Shown: in pieces, positions 1 through 8,202 of the stretch
How positions within the stretch are numbered: position 1 is the stretch's first letter
Layout of the letters: every line of letters starts with the position of its first letter
Notes under the pieces: generated by a model
The model's input: only the letters and a program-made list of their open reading frames with translations
Database searches by the model: none
Told to the model about the DNA's origin: nothing
DNA from: Salsuginibacillus kocurii DSM 18087
Lineage (GTDB): Bacteria; Bacillota; Bacilli; Bacillales; Marinococcaceae
Direction of reading: 5' to 3'
Assembly (NCBI RefSeq): GCF_000377705.1
Contig: NZ_KB898627.1
Location: 62,001 to 126,000, forward strand
Length of the DNA stretch: 64,000 bases
Position numbers and translations under genes: made by a program

Positions 1-116
1 CCCGCATCAATCATCGTTAGGGCCTCCCCCTTAATGACATATACATGAACTGGTCCTACTTGAAAAGGTGTCGGCACCGTGATCTGATGCACAGCTTGCA
101 GTTTATTCTTTTTCAT
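1..116 (-). CDS. MBL-fold metallo-hydrolase, N-terminal fragment
   Basis: The first 38 codons of a minus-strand gene that runs off the left edge of the window. The visible protein starts MKKNKLQAVHQITVPTPF and continues with GPVHVYVI and a TMIDAG stretch, the usual first two beta strands of metallo-beta-lactamase-fold hydrolases, ahead of the metal-binding HxHxDH motif, which is outside the window. A GGAGGAGAG ribosome-binding site lies just upstream of the ATG. The family placement rests on the N-terminus only, so substrate and exact subfamily cannot be stated. Confidence 0.7.
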   Translation of the reverse strand, partial: MKKNKLQAVHQITVPTPFQVGPVHVYVIKGEALTMIDA

Positions 117-268
117 TTACTCTCCTCCTTTCATATTAAATCAACCTCATTTTTATTATACGAGAAAACCAGGAAGTACACTACTCATCCTTCTCTGGCA
201 GATATGGCGAAAAAAAAGATGCTTAACTCTTCTAGTTAAACATCAACCACGTCCTTCCGCTGTCAAAA

Positions 269-418
269 TTACATATTATACATTTCAGTAAATAAAGAGT
301 CCGTATCAAGCGTTTCAAATTCATTTTTACTCTTTTGTTCCAAATGTTTTATTTCCACGTTCAACTCTTCAATTTTTCTTTGCATGTCTTCCATGCGCTT
401 TTTTTCTGATACCGTCAT
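269..418 (-). CDS. small coiled-coil protein, 49 aa
   Basis: An ATG-initiated ORF beginning MTVSEKKRMEDMQRKI and ending FTEMYNM, preceded by an AGGGGAGA ribosome-binding site seven bases before the start. It is highly charged, with heptad-like spacing (KRMEDMQRKIEELNVEIKHLEQ), so a short coiled coil of about 30 residues is likely. It has no membrane segment or signal peptide. Short acidic or coiled-coil proteins of this kind are common in Bacillaceae, but I do not recognise a named family. It stands alone between the MBL gene and the FbpB-like gene. Confidence 0.55.
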   Translation of the reverse strand: MTVSEKKRMEDMQRKIEELNVEIKHLEQKSKNEFETLDTDSLFTEMYNM

Positions 419-678
419 TGGTCTCTCCCCTAACTTTTTAGTGTCCCCAAGCCTATACGTTTTTCTCCAATGATCATTTGTCTATTTAAGATGAACATTT
501 TAATGTACTAAATATTCTATCAATTGTGGATTTTGTTGTAAATACAAAAACCATATTGAAAGCGCTTATTTTTATATTTTTTTACACTTTGAAATATGAT
601 GTGTACCATCGTTTGTAATTGACAGAATAATTTAAAAAGTTGTAACAAGTTTGTCACCTTTTTTGCCGCGATTTTTTG

Positions 679-706
679 TATAATGAACACATAGGGAGTT
701 CCCTAT
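679..706 (+). promoter_or_regulatory. -10 element and 16-bp palindrome upstream of the FbpB-like gene
   Basis: A perfect TATAAT sits at 679-684. Starting seven bases later, about at the expected transcription start, is the perfect palindrome ATAGGGA-GT-TCCCTAT (691-706). No good -35 hexamer is seen at 16-18 bp; TTGTCA at 651-656 would need a 22-bp spacer. The palindrome could be a repressor operator or a 5' mRNA hairpin. It does not resemble the AT-rich Fur box expected for an iron-responsive gene. Confidence 0.5.
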
Positions 707-734
707 ATCATATAAAAAGGAAATGATGACGCTT

Positions 735-890
735 ATGAGAAAACAATTGCGGTATTCTTTTGATGAACTAGTTGACGAGAACAAAAAAGAACTTGAAAAT
801 GACCCTGCTCTCATGATGGAGGTAGAGGATCGAGTAGAGCAACGCCAAGCTGAACGGATCCATGAAAAAAAAGCAGACAAAGAACATTAA
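735..890 (+). CDS. FbpB-like small basic protein, 51 aa
   Basis: A 51-residue highly charged protein starting MRKQLRYSFDELVDENKKE, matching the FbpB family (Fur-regulated small basic proteins), which has the same RYSF-x-x-LV-x-ENK opening. In Bacillus subtilis FbpB works with the sRNA FsrA in the iron-sparing response; that role here is inferred from family only. Start choice is ambiguous. ATGs at 723 and 726 are in frame but crowd the AGGA at 718-721, while the ATG at 735 matches the family N-terminus with a long 13-base spacer. A strong terminator follows directly, so it is probably monocistronic. Confidence 0.7.
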   Translation: MRKQLRYSFDELVDENKKELENDPALMMEVEDRVEQRQAERIHEKKADKEH

Positions 891-904
891 TAAATGATTC
901 CATT

Positions 905-931
905 AAAAAACCACCAAAACGGTGGTTTTTT
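905..931 (+). terminator. rho-independent terminator of the FbpB-like gene
   Basis: Stem AAAAAACCACC pairs with GGTGGTTTTTT around a five-base loop, followed by more T. It starts 15 bases after the stop codon. Confidence 0.85.
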
Positions 932-1000
932 CTTTGAACAAGTTCTGAGCTGATGGAGTGGCCTAAAGGTTAATTTGGACATGTAAACGCTTTACTTGGA

Positions 1001-1075
1001 CGTTTCGACAAATTTCTGTTACGTTTCGACAAAAAAGTGATACGCTTTTTTTCTAAAGTGGGCACTTCGACAAGA
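1001..1075. repeat. short direct repeats ACGTTTCGACAAA
   Basis: The 13-mer ACGTTTCGACAAA occurs at 1001-1013 and again at 1022-1034, exactly 21 bp apart (two helical turns). A third, looser copy CTTCGACAAG lies at 1066-1075. They sit just downstream of the SCP2 gene in otherwise empty sequence. The spacing would suit a protein-binding array, but no promoter is evident beside them. Confidence 0.55.
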
Positions 1076-1096
1076 TTCTCGGACGTTGCCCCTTTC

Positions 1097-1426
1097 TTAT
1101 TGGTAGGCATTGATTATGCTTTGAAGTTTTAGTGCTTCTCCGACTTCCCCTTCAATTTTTAATTTTCCAGTCATAAATGCAGCAGTCGGATTTAAGTCTC
1201 CATCCAGCAGCTTATGAAAATCTTGTTCGGATAATTTCAATATACACGCCGGCTGGTGCTGAATCCCTTTTATAAAATTAACTTTTTCATTTGCAAATAT
1301 TACTTGTAACGTACTTTCGTTACCACCAGTCAGCTCAATTTGGTACACTTTTTCGATTCCCTTTATTTTCTCAGGCTTCTCATTAACTTTTGCTTGTAAC
1401 TGTTCTAATTTTTTAGTAATGGCCAA
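1097..1426 (-). CDS. SCP2 sterol-carrier-domain protein, 109 aa
   Basis: A single-domain protein of the SCP2/sterol-binding superfamily. The C-terminal half carries the typical pattern of a LLDGDLNPTAAFMTGKLKIEG stretch, in which the NPTAAFMTGKLKI core is diagnostic, preceded by LKLSEQDF. Such proteins bind hydrophobic ligands in the cytoplasm. Translation starts at TTG with a GGGGGAG ribosome-binding site. The gene lies 59 bp downstream of an alpha/beta hydrolase on the same strand with no terminator between, so the two may be co-transcribed. Confidence 0.85.
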   Translation of the reverse strand: MAITKKLEQLQAKVNEKPEKIKGIEKVYQIELTGGNESTLQVIFANEKVNFIKGIQHQPACILKLSEQDFHKLLDGDLNPTAAFMTGKLKIEGEVGEALKLQSIINAYQ

Positions 1427-1485
1427 GCCCCGTCTCCCCCTTCATTCCTTTATTAACTCTATCCTATTCGGTTCACGTCATTTTT

Positions 1486-2385
1486 TTACGTTCCTTCGTT
1501 ATTTAGGCGCTGAATAATAAGCTCATATACCATTTGCCGAATGGAAGCCTTCTCATTTAGAAGTTGATGTTGGCCTTCATCAATCAGAAATACGTGGGAG
1601 TTAGGAAAAAGATTTTTATAAAAATTAATGTTATGCTTCCAATCTACTGTTCGATCCTTTACACCTTGAATGATGCTTACGCGGGCAGAGGCTGTTTGTA
1701 AACCTCTTACTTCTTTTTCCCAATTAAATAGAGCCTGCAGCCATTCTAATGGTATGAACTTATCCTGAAGCGGGTCTTGCTGTTGCCTCTTTAAATAATC
1801 TGTATCCCCCGAGTTGGGCCTGAACTTACGCGGAACCTGATTAATCATCGAAGAGGTAAGCGCGTGGGCAACTCTAGACAGGTGCCAATGCGAGGAACGA
1901 AGTAATGGAGCAACAAGCTCGACCCGCTTTAACATTGGATCCTTATAAGTTAAAGCGTATTTCGCGGCGATTCCTGCACCGGTACTGTGGCCAATTATAT
2001 GAAAGGGTTTAAGTTCACGTTCCATCATCCAATTGATCGTCTGCTTTACACTCTCTTCATAGTAAGAAAAATCGGGAATCGAATAGCGTTCCCCCTCAGA
2101 GAGCCCATGACCGGGAAAATCTAAAGTATAGACTTGATACTTATGCTCGGTTAAAAATGAAATGAGCGGCGCTAAGGCTCCTGCATGGTCAAAATAACCA
2201 TGTAATAAGAGGACAGTCCCACACGGTGTATCCGGACAATAACATTGCACAAAAACATCCGTGCCCCATACATTTAAAAAGGTCTGCTCTTGCACACAAT
2301 CCGTAGGCAACTGGTAATAGGAACGATATCGAGTGAGCGCGGACTGGGCAGCAGGGTGTAGAAAATTACTTTTATCTGAATTCAT
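1486..2385 (-). CDS. alpha/beta hydrolase (monoacylglycerol-lipase-like), 299 aa
   Basis: An alpha/beta-hydrolase-fold enzyme. The HGYFDHAGAL stretch forms the oxyanion-hole HG, GHSTG (in IIGHSTGAGIAAKY) is the nucleophile elbow, and a late Asp (VKDRTVDW) and His (DEGQHQLLNE) complete the triad. The layout resembles serine lysophospholipases or monoacylglycerol lipases. It has no signal peptide, so it is cytoplasmic. It lies upstream of the SCP2 gene, a lipid-binding protein, which fits a lipid ester substrate. The true substrate is unknown. Confidence 0.8.
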   Translation of the reverse strand: MNSDKSNFLHPAAQSALTRYRSYYQLPTDCVQEQTFLNVWGTDVFVQCYCPDTPCGTVLLLHGYFDHAGALAPLISFLTEHKYQVYTLDFPGHGLSEGERYSIPDFSYYEESVKQTINWMMERELKPFHIIGHSTGAGIAAKYALTYKDPMLKRVELVAPLLRSSHWHLSRVAHALTSSMINQVPRKFRPNSGDTDYLKRQQQDPLQDKFIPLEWLQALFNWEKEVRGLQTASARVSIIQGVKDRTVDWKHNINFYKNLFPNSHVFLIDEGQHQLLNEKASIRQMVYELIIQRLNNEGT

Positions 2386-2622
2386 AGTATCGACTCCATT
2401 AAACGTAAAATCTAAAAGAGCTAAGCACAGAAGAGTAGTCCGATGGACAGTTGTACTTCATCCTTAAGACTCAAAGTGCCTCAAAGCTCCCCCGCTCCTC
2501 CAAAGCTCTTTATACATCATACGCATTTATGTAGTAGCGTGTACAAAAAACTATACCACTATTAAATAGAGAAAGAAAAGGGGACAACCTTTGGATAGCA
2601 GTGCCGGTAATTGCCGGTTCAA

Positions 2623-2663
2623 TAAAAAAACTGTCCGGGAGAGGAGTAACCTTTCCCGGACAG
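2623..2663 (-). terminator. rho-independent terminator after the ferritin-like gene
   Basis: The 10-bp stem CTGTCCGGGA/TCCCGGACAG has a 13-base loop and is flanked, in minus-strand orientation, by seven T residues. It lies 23 bp past the stop of the ferritin-like gene. Confidence 0.85.
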
Positions 2664-2685
2664 CAGTAAATTCATTTTCGTTATA

Positions 2686-3120
2686 TTATTGCAGGCGTGG
2701 GTCCTGGAGCAGACGCTCCATCTCTTCCATATGCCCCGTCTCGTCTGCAATCATATCTTCAAGCTTAATTTGCAACTCAATATGACCAAGTTCATCTGCC
2801 TGCTTGGCTCTTTCTTTATAACGTTTAATTGTCTCCATTTCTGCTTGAAACGCATTTTGGAGCATTTCTTTTACATCATCTGTTTGCCGGACCTCAGCTG
2901 GTTTAGTAGTTGGGGTCCCCCCTAATACACTAATCTTTTCAGCTAAATACAAGGCATGATGCTGTTCGTCTGCAATCTCGCCTTCAAAAAAAGGTTTTAA
3001 TACTTGGCGATACAGACCTGTTACCACCGCTGCATAGTTGTTGTACATGATAATAGCAGCATATTCATTAGCTAGATCTTCATTTAAGCCTTCAATTAAT
3101 TGTTCTGTTTTTTCGTCCAT
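2686..3120 (-). CDS. ferritin-like/bacterioferritin-like protein, 144 aa
   Basis: A four-helix ferritin-like protein. Helix 1 carries LANEYAAIIMYNNY, helix 2 EIADEQHHALYLAEK with the ExxH diiron ligands, helix 3 AFQAEMETIKRYKERA, and helix 4 LEDMIADETGHMEEM with a second ExxH. All four diiron carboxylate/His motifs are therefore present. It likely acts in iron storage or peroxide detoxification. The start is set at MDEKTEQLIE because an AAAGGAGG site lies eight bases upstream. It is monocistronic with its own terminator, next to msrAB, which fits an oxidative-stress theme. Confidence 0.85.
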   Translation of the reverse strand: MDEKTEQLIEGLNEDLANEYAAIIMYNNYAAVVTGLYRQVLKPFFEGEIADEQHHALYLAEKISVLGGTPTTKPAEVRQTDDVKEMLQNAFQAEMETIKRYKERAKQADELGHIELQIKLEDMIADETGHMEEMERLLQDPRLQ

Positions 3121-3249
3121 AGATGTAGCCTCCTTTTCACACAAGTTAAGCAAACCGCCTCTAAAGGTCTCTGTCTGTACTATACCCTTATGAAAAGTTG
3201 TAAAACATCAGTTAATGGAAAAAGAGAGTGGCTCATTCAATCTGTACAC

Positions 3250-3681
3250 TTATTCTTCAAATAAGTGTTTATACTCCTCATATCCCTTTTCTTTTAGTTC
3301 CGCTTTTGAAATAAATGATAAGGCGGCAGAATTGATGCAATACCTGAGTCCTGTCGGAGGCGGTCCGTCTGGAAAGACATGGCCCAAATGGGAATCCGCT
3401 TCTTTACTGCGGACTTCTGTTCTTCTCATTCCAAATGAGGTATCAAAATGTTCGGTTATATTTTCTTCATGCACGGGCTTTGTGAAACTTGGCCAGCCAC
3501 AATTTGATTCAAATTTATCCTTTGAACTGAACAACACTTCCCCCGAAACGATATCAACATAAAGACCTTCGTCAAAGAAATCATAAAATTCGTTATCAAA
3601 TGGCCGCTCAGTAGCATCTTCCTGTGTGACTTTATATTGAATAGGGTTTAACACTTTTTTGAGGTCTGCTTTTTGTTTCAT
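3250..3681 (-). CDS. msrB: peptide methionine-R-sulfoxide reductase MsrB
   Basis: Reduces the R epimer of methionine sulfoxide in proteins. The SeMet-type MsrB motifs are all here: CGWPSF, a DxSxGMxRTEVRS-like stretch, [12 protein letters not shown], and RYCINSAAL with the catalytic Cys. The two zinc CxxC pairs are absent, as in other Bacillus MsrB proteins. The start is taken at MKQKADL, which has a GGGAGG site and overlaps the msrA stop by ATGA, so the two are translationally coupled. MsrB is downstream of MsrA. Confidence 0.93.
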   Translation of the reverse strand: MKQKADLKKVLNPIQYKVTQEDATERPFDNEFYDFFDEGLYVDIVSGEVLFSSKDKFESNCGWPSFTKPVHEENITEHFDTSFGMRRTEVRSKEADSHLGHVFPDGPPPTGLRYCINSAALSFISKAELKEKGYEEYKHLFEE

Positions 3682-4217
3682 GGAGATTTTTCCTCCCAAT
3701 ACAGTTTTATAAAAGGTTCCCGTCCTGAACCTTTTTTATATAAATTATAGTGTGACGGATTTTTCTTGTGATAATCTTGGTGATATTCTTCCGCCTTGTA
3801 AAACGTCTTAGCAGGCAGCACGGGTGTTACAATTGAAGATTCAAACGGTCCCTCTTCTTCTAATAATGCTTTGGAGCGCTTAGCCTCTTCTAACTGTTCG
3901 TTATCATGATAAAAAATGGCGGTTTGATACGATTCACCCCGATCATTAAATTGACCTCCTTTATCAGTGGGGTCAATCTGCTTCCAAAACGTGTCGAGCA
4001 GGGCCTCATAAGATATTTCACCAGGATCATAGACGACTTGCACAGCTTCTACATGGCCGGTAGTATTCGTACACACTTCTTCATAAGTCGGGTTCTCCGA
4101 ATGCCCGCCAGTATATCCTGCAATTACGGAAGAAACCCCTTTTAGCTCTTGAAATGGACCAATCATGCACCAAAAACAACCGCCAGCAAATGTGGCGAAT
4201 TTCTTTTCGTCTGTCAT
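3678..4217 (-). CDS. msrA: peptide methionine-S-sulfoxide reductase MsrA
   Basis: Reduces the S epimer of methionine sulfoxide. It has the active-site GCFWC motif (residues 13-17), followed by [28 protein letters not shown] and [12 protein letters not shown], all conserved in MsrA. At 179 residues it is of normal length. It forms a two-gene operon with msrB through a four-base stop/start overlap, the usual Firmicute arrangement for repairing both sulfoxide epimers. Confidence 0.95.
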   Translation of the reverse strand: MTDEKKFATFAGGCFWCMIGPFQELKGVSSVIAGYTGGHSENPTYEEVCTNTTGHVEAVQVVYDPGEISYEALLDTFWKQIDPTDKGGQFNDRGESYQTAIFYHDNEQLEEAKRSKALLEEEGPFESSIVTPVLPAKTFYKAEEYHQDYHKKNPSHYNLYKKGSGREPFIKLYWEEKSP

Positions 4218-4337
4218 CTAACTCCTCCTTCCCTCTGCCTTTGCTGCTAGTATAGCACGCAGACTGATTTAAAATCTTCTCCCACGATTTGTATCCATTA
4301 AGTATGAGTAAATCTGCTTGAAGAGCTGATGATTCAA

Positions 4338-4378
4338 TAAAAAGCTCAGCCGGCAAATCAAGTTGCGGCTGAGCTTTT
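4338..4378 (-). terminator. terminator after the DJ-1/PfpI gene
   Basis: A 13-bp stem AAAAGCTCAGCCG/CGGCTGAGCTTTT with T-runs on both sides could act in both directions. In the minus direction it closes the DJ-1/PfpI gene, whose stop is 9 bp away. Confidence 0.85.
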
Positions 4379-4386
4379 CTTCATAC

Positions 4387-4899
4387 TTATTGTAACTGTT
4401 TTAAGGATTCACGGTTAAAGGCTGGCAAGTCATCGGGAGTACGGCTGGTCACCAAATTGTGGCAGACGACAACTTCTTCGTCTTTAACATCGGCTTTTGC
4501 ATATTCCATATCCACTTGAATGGATATAAAACCGGTTGCTTTTCTTCCTTCTAATGCTTTGGCCGTAATTAAAAGCTGGGGACCGTGACAAATTGCAAAG
4601 ACTGGTTTATCTTCATCGATGAAATGTTTAGAAAAAGAGACAAAGCGTTCATCTGCCCGCAGCATGTCCGGAGAAAAACCGCCTGGAATAAAGAGAGCGT
4701 CAAAATCAGCTGGGTCAACATCGTCAATGCTGGCGTCTGTCGTTACTGAAGTCTCTTTATTCTTGCCTTCCACCTGTTTTCCTTTTTCTTTTTCGATAAC
4801 GGTTAATTCATGGCCTTCTTTTTTAAAAGCCTCGGCAGGATCTGTATATTCTGAGTCCTCAAACATATCAGTCATGACTACTGCAATCTTTTTACTCAT
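4387..4899 (-). CDS. DJ-1/PfpI family type 1 glutamine amidotransferase-like protein, 170 aa
   Basis: Single DJ-1/PfpI domain. ALFIPGGFSPDMLR is the strand-turn before the active site, and FAICHGPQLL holds the nucleophile-elbow Cys. It resembles the Bacillus general stress protein 18/YfkM group, whose members are reported as deglycases or stress proteins. The start MSKKIAV is chosen because AGGAGG lies 10 bases upstream; the ATG three codons earlier abuts the ribosome-binding site. It is monocistronic. Confidence 0.85.
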   Translation of the reverse strand: MSKKIAVVMTDMFEDSEYTDPAEAFKKEGHELTVIEKEKGKQVEGKNKETSVTTDASIDDVDPADFDALFIPGGFSPDMLRADERFVSFSKHFIDEDKPVFAICHGPQLLITAKALEGRKATGFISIQVDMEYAKADVKDEEVVVCHNLVTSRTPDDLPAFNRESLKQLQ

Positions 4900-5152
4900 T
4901 TTATCCATACCTCCTAAATTAAGATTACAGAGAAGAACATTCCCAACTCTTACCTCCTTTAAACTTTGGCTCTGTTCAAACAAGGTTTGTTACTGGCGAA
5001 GATACGAGCTACCTGCCAAAAAGTGAATAAGGGGAAGTCTACAGAAGCAGAACATCGAGGAGGCTCTTGAGGTAACGTGACAAATCCGCAGCTGATAATA
5101 AGGCATTACGTGCCCCTATCACTTACCACATCAACTTCAATCTAGATGTAAC

Positions 5153-6151
5153 TTATAGTAAAGCACCGGCCAGCTCGCGACTCGCTATTATTTTTTCTTC
5201 AAAGGTGGAAGTGAGTGTAACAAACATCCACTCATCCACCTCCACTCCTTTATTCCAGCTCTCAAGCTCTTCTTTTATGCTTGCTCCTGTTCCCACTACC
5301 ATACGAGAACGGTTATATTGAATCCGTTTCCTTTCATATTCTGTGTAAGTCTGTGCTGAGACGTCTTCATAGGTTGGCATATGCTCGAGTTGCTTGCCTT
5401 GTTCAATTGCTAAAAGGACCTCATCCGTTACCTTCACCATTTTCTCAGCTTTTGTAATGGTCTCTGCACAAACGGCAAACAACGTTAGCATCGCATATGG
5501 CTTTTTTAACATAGGCGATGGTTGAAAGGATTTTTGATACCTTTCTAACGCCCGCTTTCCATCTTCACCGTTAATAAATTGGGCGTAGCAAAAAGGGAGT
5601 CCATGCTGCGCCGCAATTTCTGCGCTGCCCTCACTCGAGCCAAGAATCCATACATCTGGACTATGATCTACTTGAGGAGTAGCTTTTAAACCGTAGTAAG
5701 GGTGATTAACATCTAAGGAATCATTCAAGTAAGACAACAAATCTTCAACTTGTTCTGGATATTTGTGGACTTCTCTCTTTTTACCTTCATGTAAGGCCAT
5801 GGTTGCCCGTGGCATGCCTCCGGGCGCACGGCCGACCCCTAAGTCAATGCGGGAAGGGGTGAGTGCTTCTATTACTTTAAATTGTTCAGCTACTTTATAG
5901 GCGCTGTAATGCGGTAACATGACTCCACCTGACCCAAGCCGAATTTGTTTGGTCGCCGCTGCCAGATACGGGAGTAATACTTCGGGACTAGAACCGGCTA
6001 GCGATCGTGTATCGTGATGTTCAGAAACCCAAAATCGTTTGTATCCTAATTCATCTGCCAGTTTGGCAAATTTAACCGTATCGTGGAGTGCTTCAGCACC
6101 TGTTTGTCCTTTAAGAACTGGAGACTGATCAAGAATACTTATCGAAGGCAT
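5153..6151 (-). CDS. LLM-class flavin-dependent oxidoreductase, 332 aa
   Basis: A luciferase-like monooxygenase-fold protein of the alkanal-monooxygenase-like group found widely in Bacillus (YceB/YhbW type). Typical motifs are ISILDQSPV at the N-terminus, FWVSEHHDTRSLAGSSPEVL, IRLGSGGVMLPHYSAYKVAEQF, and RIDLGVGRAPGG. It would use reduced flavin as a cosubstrate; the real substrate is unknown. Its start codon overlaps the stop of the upstream GNAT gene in a TAATG junction, so the two are translationally coupled. Confidence 0.88.
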   Translation of the reverse strand: MPSISILDQSPVLKGQTGAEALHDTVKFAKLADELGYKRFWVSEHHDTRSLAGSSPEVLLPYLAAATKQIRLGSGGVMLPHYSAYKVAEQFKVIEALTPSRIDLGVGRAPGGMPRATMALHEGKKREVHKYPEQVEDLLSYLNDSLDVNHPYYGLKATPQVDHSPDVWILGSSEGSAEIAAQHGLPFCYAQFINGEDGKRALERYQKSFQPSPMLKKPYAMLTLFAVCAETITKAEKMVKVTDEVLLAIEQGKQLEHMPTYEDVSAQTYTEYERKRIQYNRSRMVVGTGASIKEELESWNKGVEVDEWMFVTLTSTFEEKIIASRELAGALL

Positions 6152-6702
6152 TATAGCAACTCCTCTGCATGATCACTTTTCAACAAACTATGTAATATAA
6201 GATCTCGTGAGCCATCAGCTAATCGTTCAGCCTGGCGAAGTCTGCCTTCCTCTACAAAGTGACAACTCTTAGCTAAGTGTAAGCTTGCTTGATTATCTTC
6301 TGCACATTTTAATTCAATTCGTTCGATCCCATACTCAGCAAATAACACCTCAGTTAATCGGATAAGCGCCCTTTTCATTATACGTTGGCCTGTGTAACGC
6401 TCAGCCATCCAAAAACCAACTGAACACGTCCTCGTCCTTGCATTCACCTCTGCTACCCCAATTACACCTGTTATAAAGCCATCTTTTTGAATTCCCACTT
6501 GAAAGCCTGTACCGCGAAGCCATTCATACTGCCAAAATTCAAGCAGGTTGCGATAATCAGCCGGTGTTTCAATCTCGTCCACCCATGGCAGCCATTGACT
6601 CAGAAATGCTCGTGATTCATCAATCAGTAAGAAAAGCTCATGGACGTGGCGCTGGTCCAACAAACAAAGTTCTAATTCATCATCCACTTTTATCGTAAAC
6701 AT
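6151..6702 (-). CDS. GNAT N-acetyltransferase, RimJ/RimL type, 183 aa
   Basis: An acetyl-CoA-dependent N-acetyltransferase of the ribosomal-protein-alanine acetyltransferase type. The fold signature runs GVIGVAEVNARTRTCSVGFW, then RYTGQRIMKRALIRL (the acetyl-CoA pyrophosphate loop, here with a G-Q-R-I-M-K variant), then IERIELKCAEDNQASLHLAKSC. It is similar to Bacillus YdaF. An AAGGAGG site precedes the ATG. It is upstream of and coupled to the luciferase-like gene, and 9 bp downstream of the RNase H gene, so a three-gene operon is likely. Confidence 0.87.
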   Translation of the reverse strand: MFTIKVDDELELCLLDQRHVHELFLLIDESRAFLSQWLPWVDEIETPADYRNLLEFWQYEWLRGTGFQVGIQKDGFITGVIGVAEVNARTRTCSVGFWMAERYTGQRIMKRALIRLTEVLFAEYGIERIELKCAEDNQASLHLAKSCHFVEEGRLRQAERLADGSRDLILHSLLKSDHAEELL

Positions 6703-6711
6703 GAGCCCTCC

Positions 6712-7326
6712 TTATTTTTTCCGGCCATAATCAGCTTTAATTTCTCCCCAATTTTTAGTATCCCATTTTAATAGTGGATTTTCCCACCTATTCTTTTTCA
6801 ACCAATTGATCGCCCAATCCACCAGTTCCCACATTTCTTGGGTCTCATTGTCTCTTGCCAGGGTGGTGTTTACTTTAATGTTCTTTACCCAAGAAATAGC
6901 AGTCTGGGAGTCCGTATAAATTGGTTTTTGGCTGTTTTCCTGTTTCAGTAGATCTAGAGCATGGACAATAGCTACAAATTCACCCATATTATTTGTTCCT
7001 TTTTTGATTCCAGCTCGTTCAAACAGAACGGCTCCTGTAGAGGTATCTACCCCTTTATAATCAATAATGCCTGGGTTCCCATGAGAACCTGCATCAACCG
7101 AAATACTGTCAGCGATATAAGTTTCTTTTGCTTGATTAGTTCCCTTTTCTTTATTATTACGTGGCTTAGAAGGGGAAGAAAACGCTGCTTCGGCTTCCTC
7201 TTTCGATGGAAACGATTTAAAAGAAGCGCCGGAATATCCTTTGACTTGCTCTTCACATTCTTTCCATGTTGAATAAATACCGGGTTGTCTGCCTTTCCAA
7301 ACGACATAATATTTTTTCTTAGCCAT
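6712..7326 (-). CDS. RNase H family protein with viroplasmin-like N-terminal domain, 204 aa
   Basis: Residues 1-50 form a caulimovirus-viroplasmin/RNase H N-terminal domain (KKKYYVVWKGRQPGIYSTWKE with a later GYSGASFKSF), which in this family binds RNA-DNA hybrids. The rest is a type 1 RNase H fold: SVDAGSHGNPG (first Asp), MGEFVAIVHAL (Glu), YTDSQTAISWV (Asp) and KADYGRKK (last Asp) supply the DEDD catalytic set. Short basic linkers join the domains. It degrades RNA in RNA-DNA hybrids. AAGGAG precedes the ATG. Confidence 0.9.
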   Translation of the reverse strand: MAKKKYYVVWKGRQPGIYSTWKECEEQVKGYSGASFKSFPSKEEAEAAFSSPSKPRNNKEKGTNQAKETYIADSISVDAGSHGNPGIIDYKGVDTSTGAVLFERAGIKKGTNNMGEFVAIVHALDLLKQENSQKPIYTDSQTAISWVKNIKVNTTLARDNETQEMWELVDWAINWLKKNRWENPLLKWDTKNWGEIKADYGRKK

Positions 7327-7651
7327 ATTCGTCTCCTTCCTCTTTCCAGTTATTTCACTTTATTGTAGCACTCCATTCATAAAGGTGTAACATGAACTCG
7401 CTAGTTGCTAGCATAAACTTAAAAACGCCCCCTTGTCTTTAAAGGAGGCCTAGGTCATTAACTTGGCAAAGTATCCATAGGTTTTGAGGTCATTATACAG
7501 TCTATTGGCCATTGAATTTGCTCTAGGCGGCCGATTTCACTACAAACAAAGGCAACAGCGGCTTCATCTTCACGACATTCGTTGTCGTCGTGTCTTCTTT
7601 ACCGCGGACGGTCATAGGCTTTACGAGGAGGCTGAAGTACTGCTGCTGAAC
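7327..7651. other. gene-free stretch with a degenerate repeat fragment
   Basis: No ORF with a ribosome-binding site is seen. Around 7575-7640 the sequence carries CGTGTCTTCTTTACCGCGG and GAGGAGGCTGAAG words, which resemble a dispersed repeat seen better at 10270-10360 and 40985-41110. It looks like a decayed intergenic repeat. Confidence 0.45.
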
Positions 7652-8056
7652 TTAGTTTTCTTTTTCCTGTTTTTGAATGCGCCGATACGTCCTTGGCTTT
7701 AAATAAACAACGTTACTATTCTGTTCCTCAACATATGGTCTCATCAGCTCTCGAAAGGTAGGAAACACCCGAAGATATAAGATTAGCAAGAAAGGAGCCG
7801 GAAAGACATATGCCTGGATAAGCATACGAGTCCAACCAATTTCTGCAACATTTCCAAGCATTACTCCATACACAGACATCATGGTAGAACCAAAAAATGT
7901 GAGTGAGAGTAAAAATCCACAAATCGTAAACGGAAAAAATTCTTGTTTTCCGTTTAAATCTTTCTCTATATAATAATGCACCACAAGTACAACAAAAAAA
8001 CCAAGAACTGTTACGAGACAGGCTAAAAAGAAGACAAGCAGCCAACTTACATTCAA
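7652..8056 (-). CDS. membrane protein of unknown function, 134 aa
   Basis: A hydrophobic protein with three or four likely membrane segments (about residues 4-28, 40-66, 80-98) and a basic, hydrophilic C-terminal tail (KPRTYRRIQKQEKEN). Translation starts at TTG with GGGGGTGA just upstream. No recognised domain. It lies between the RNase H operon and the poly-Asp lipoprotein, all on the same strand, without a clear functional link. Confidence 0.6.
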   Translation of the reverse strand: MNVSWLLVFFLACLVTVLGFFVVLVVHYYIEKDLNGKQEFFPFTICGFLLSLTFFGSTMMSVYGVMLGNVAEIGWTRMLIQAYVFPAPFLLILYLRVFPTFRELMRPYVEEQNSNVVYLKPRTYRRIQKQEKEN

Positions 8057-8161
8057 CCCATCACCCCCGAAAGCTTATTCGGATACTTTTATTTTTCGAT
8101 TCCCCTCTTTAATGACCTTCAATCATGTATTTTCACATTTCCCCCTATCAAGAAGCTCAAG

Positions 8162-8192
8162 AAAAAGCACCCGGGTCTCCCCGGGTGCTTTT
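8162..8192 (-). terminator. terminator after the poly-Asp lipoprotein gene
   Basis: A strong GC-rich stem AAAAGCACCCGGG/CCCGGGTGCTTTT with a four-base loop lies 11 bp beyond the stop codon. It has A- and T-rich flanks on both sides and may work in both directions. Confidence 0.88.
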
Positions 8193-8202
8193 GGTTTAAT
8201 GT

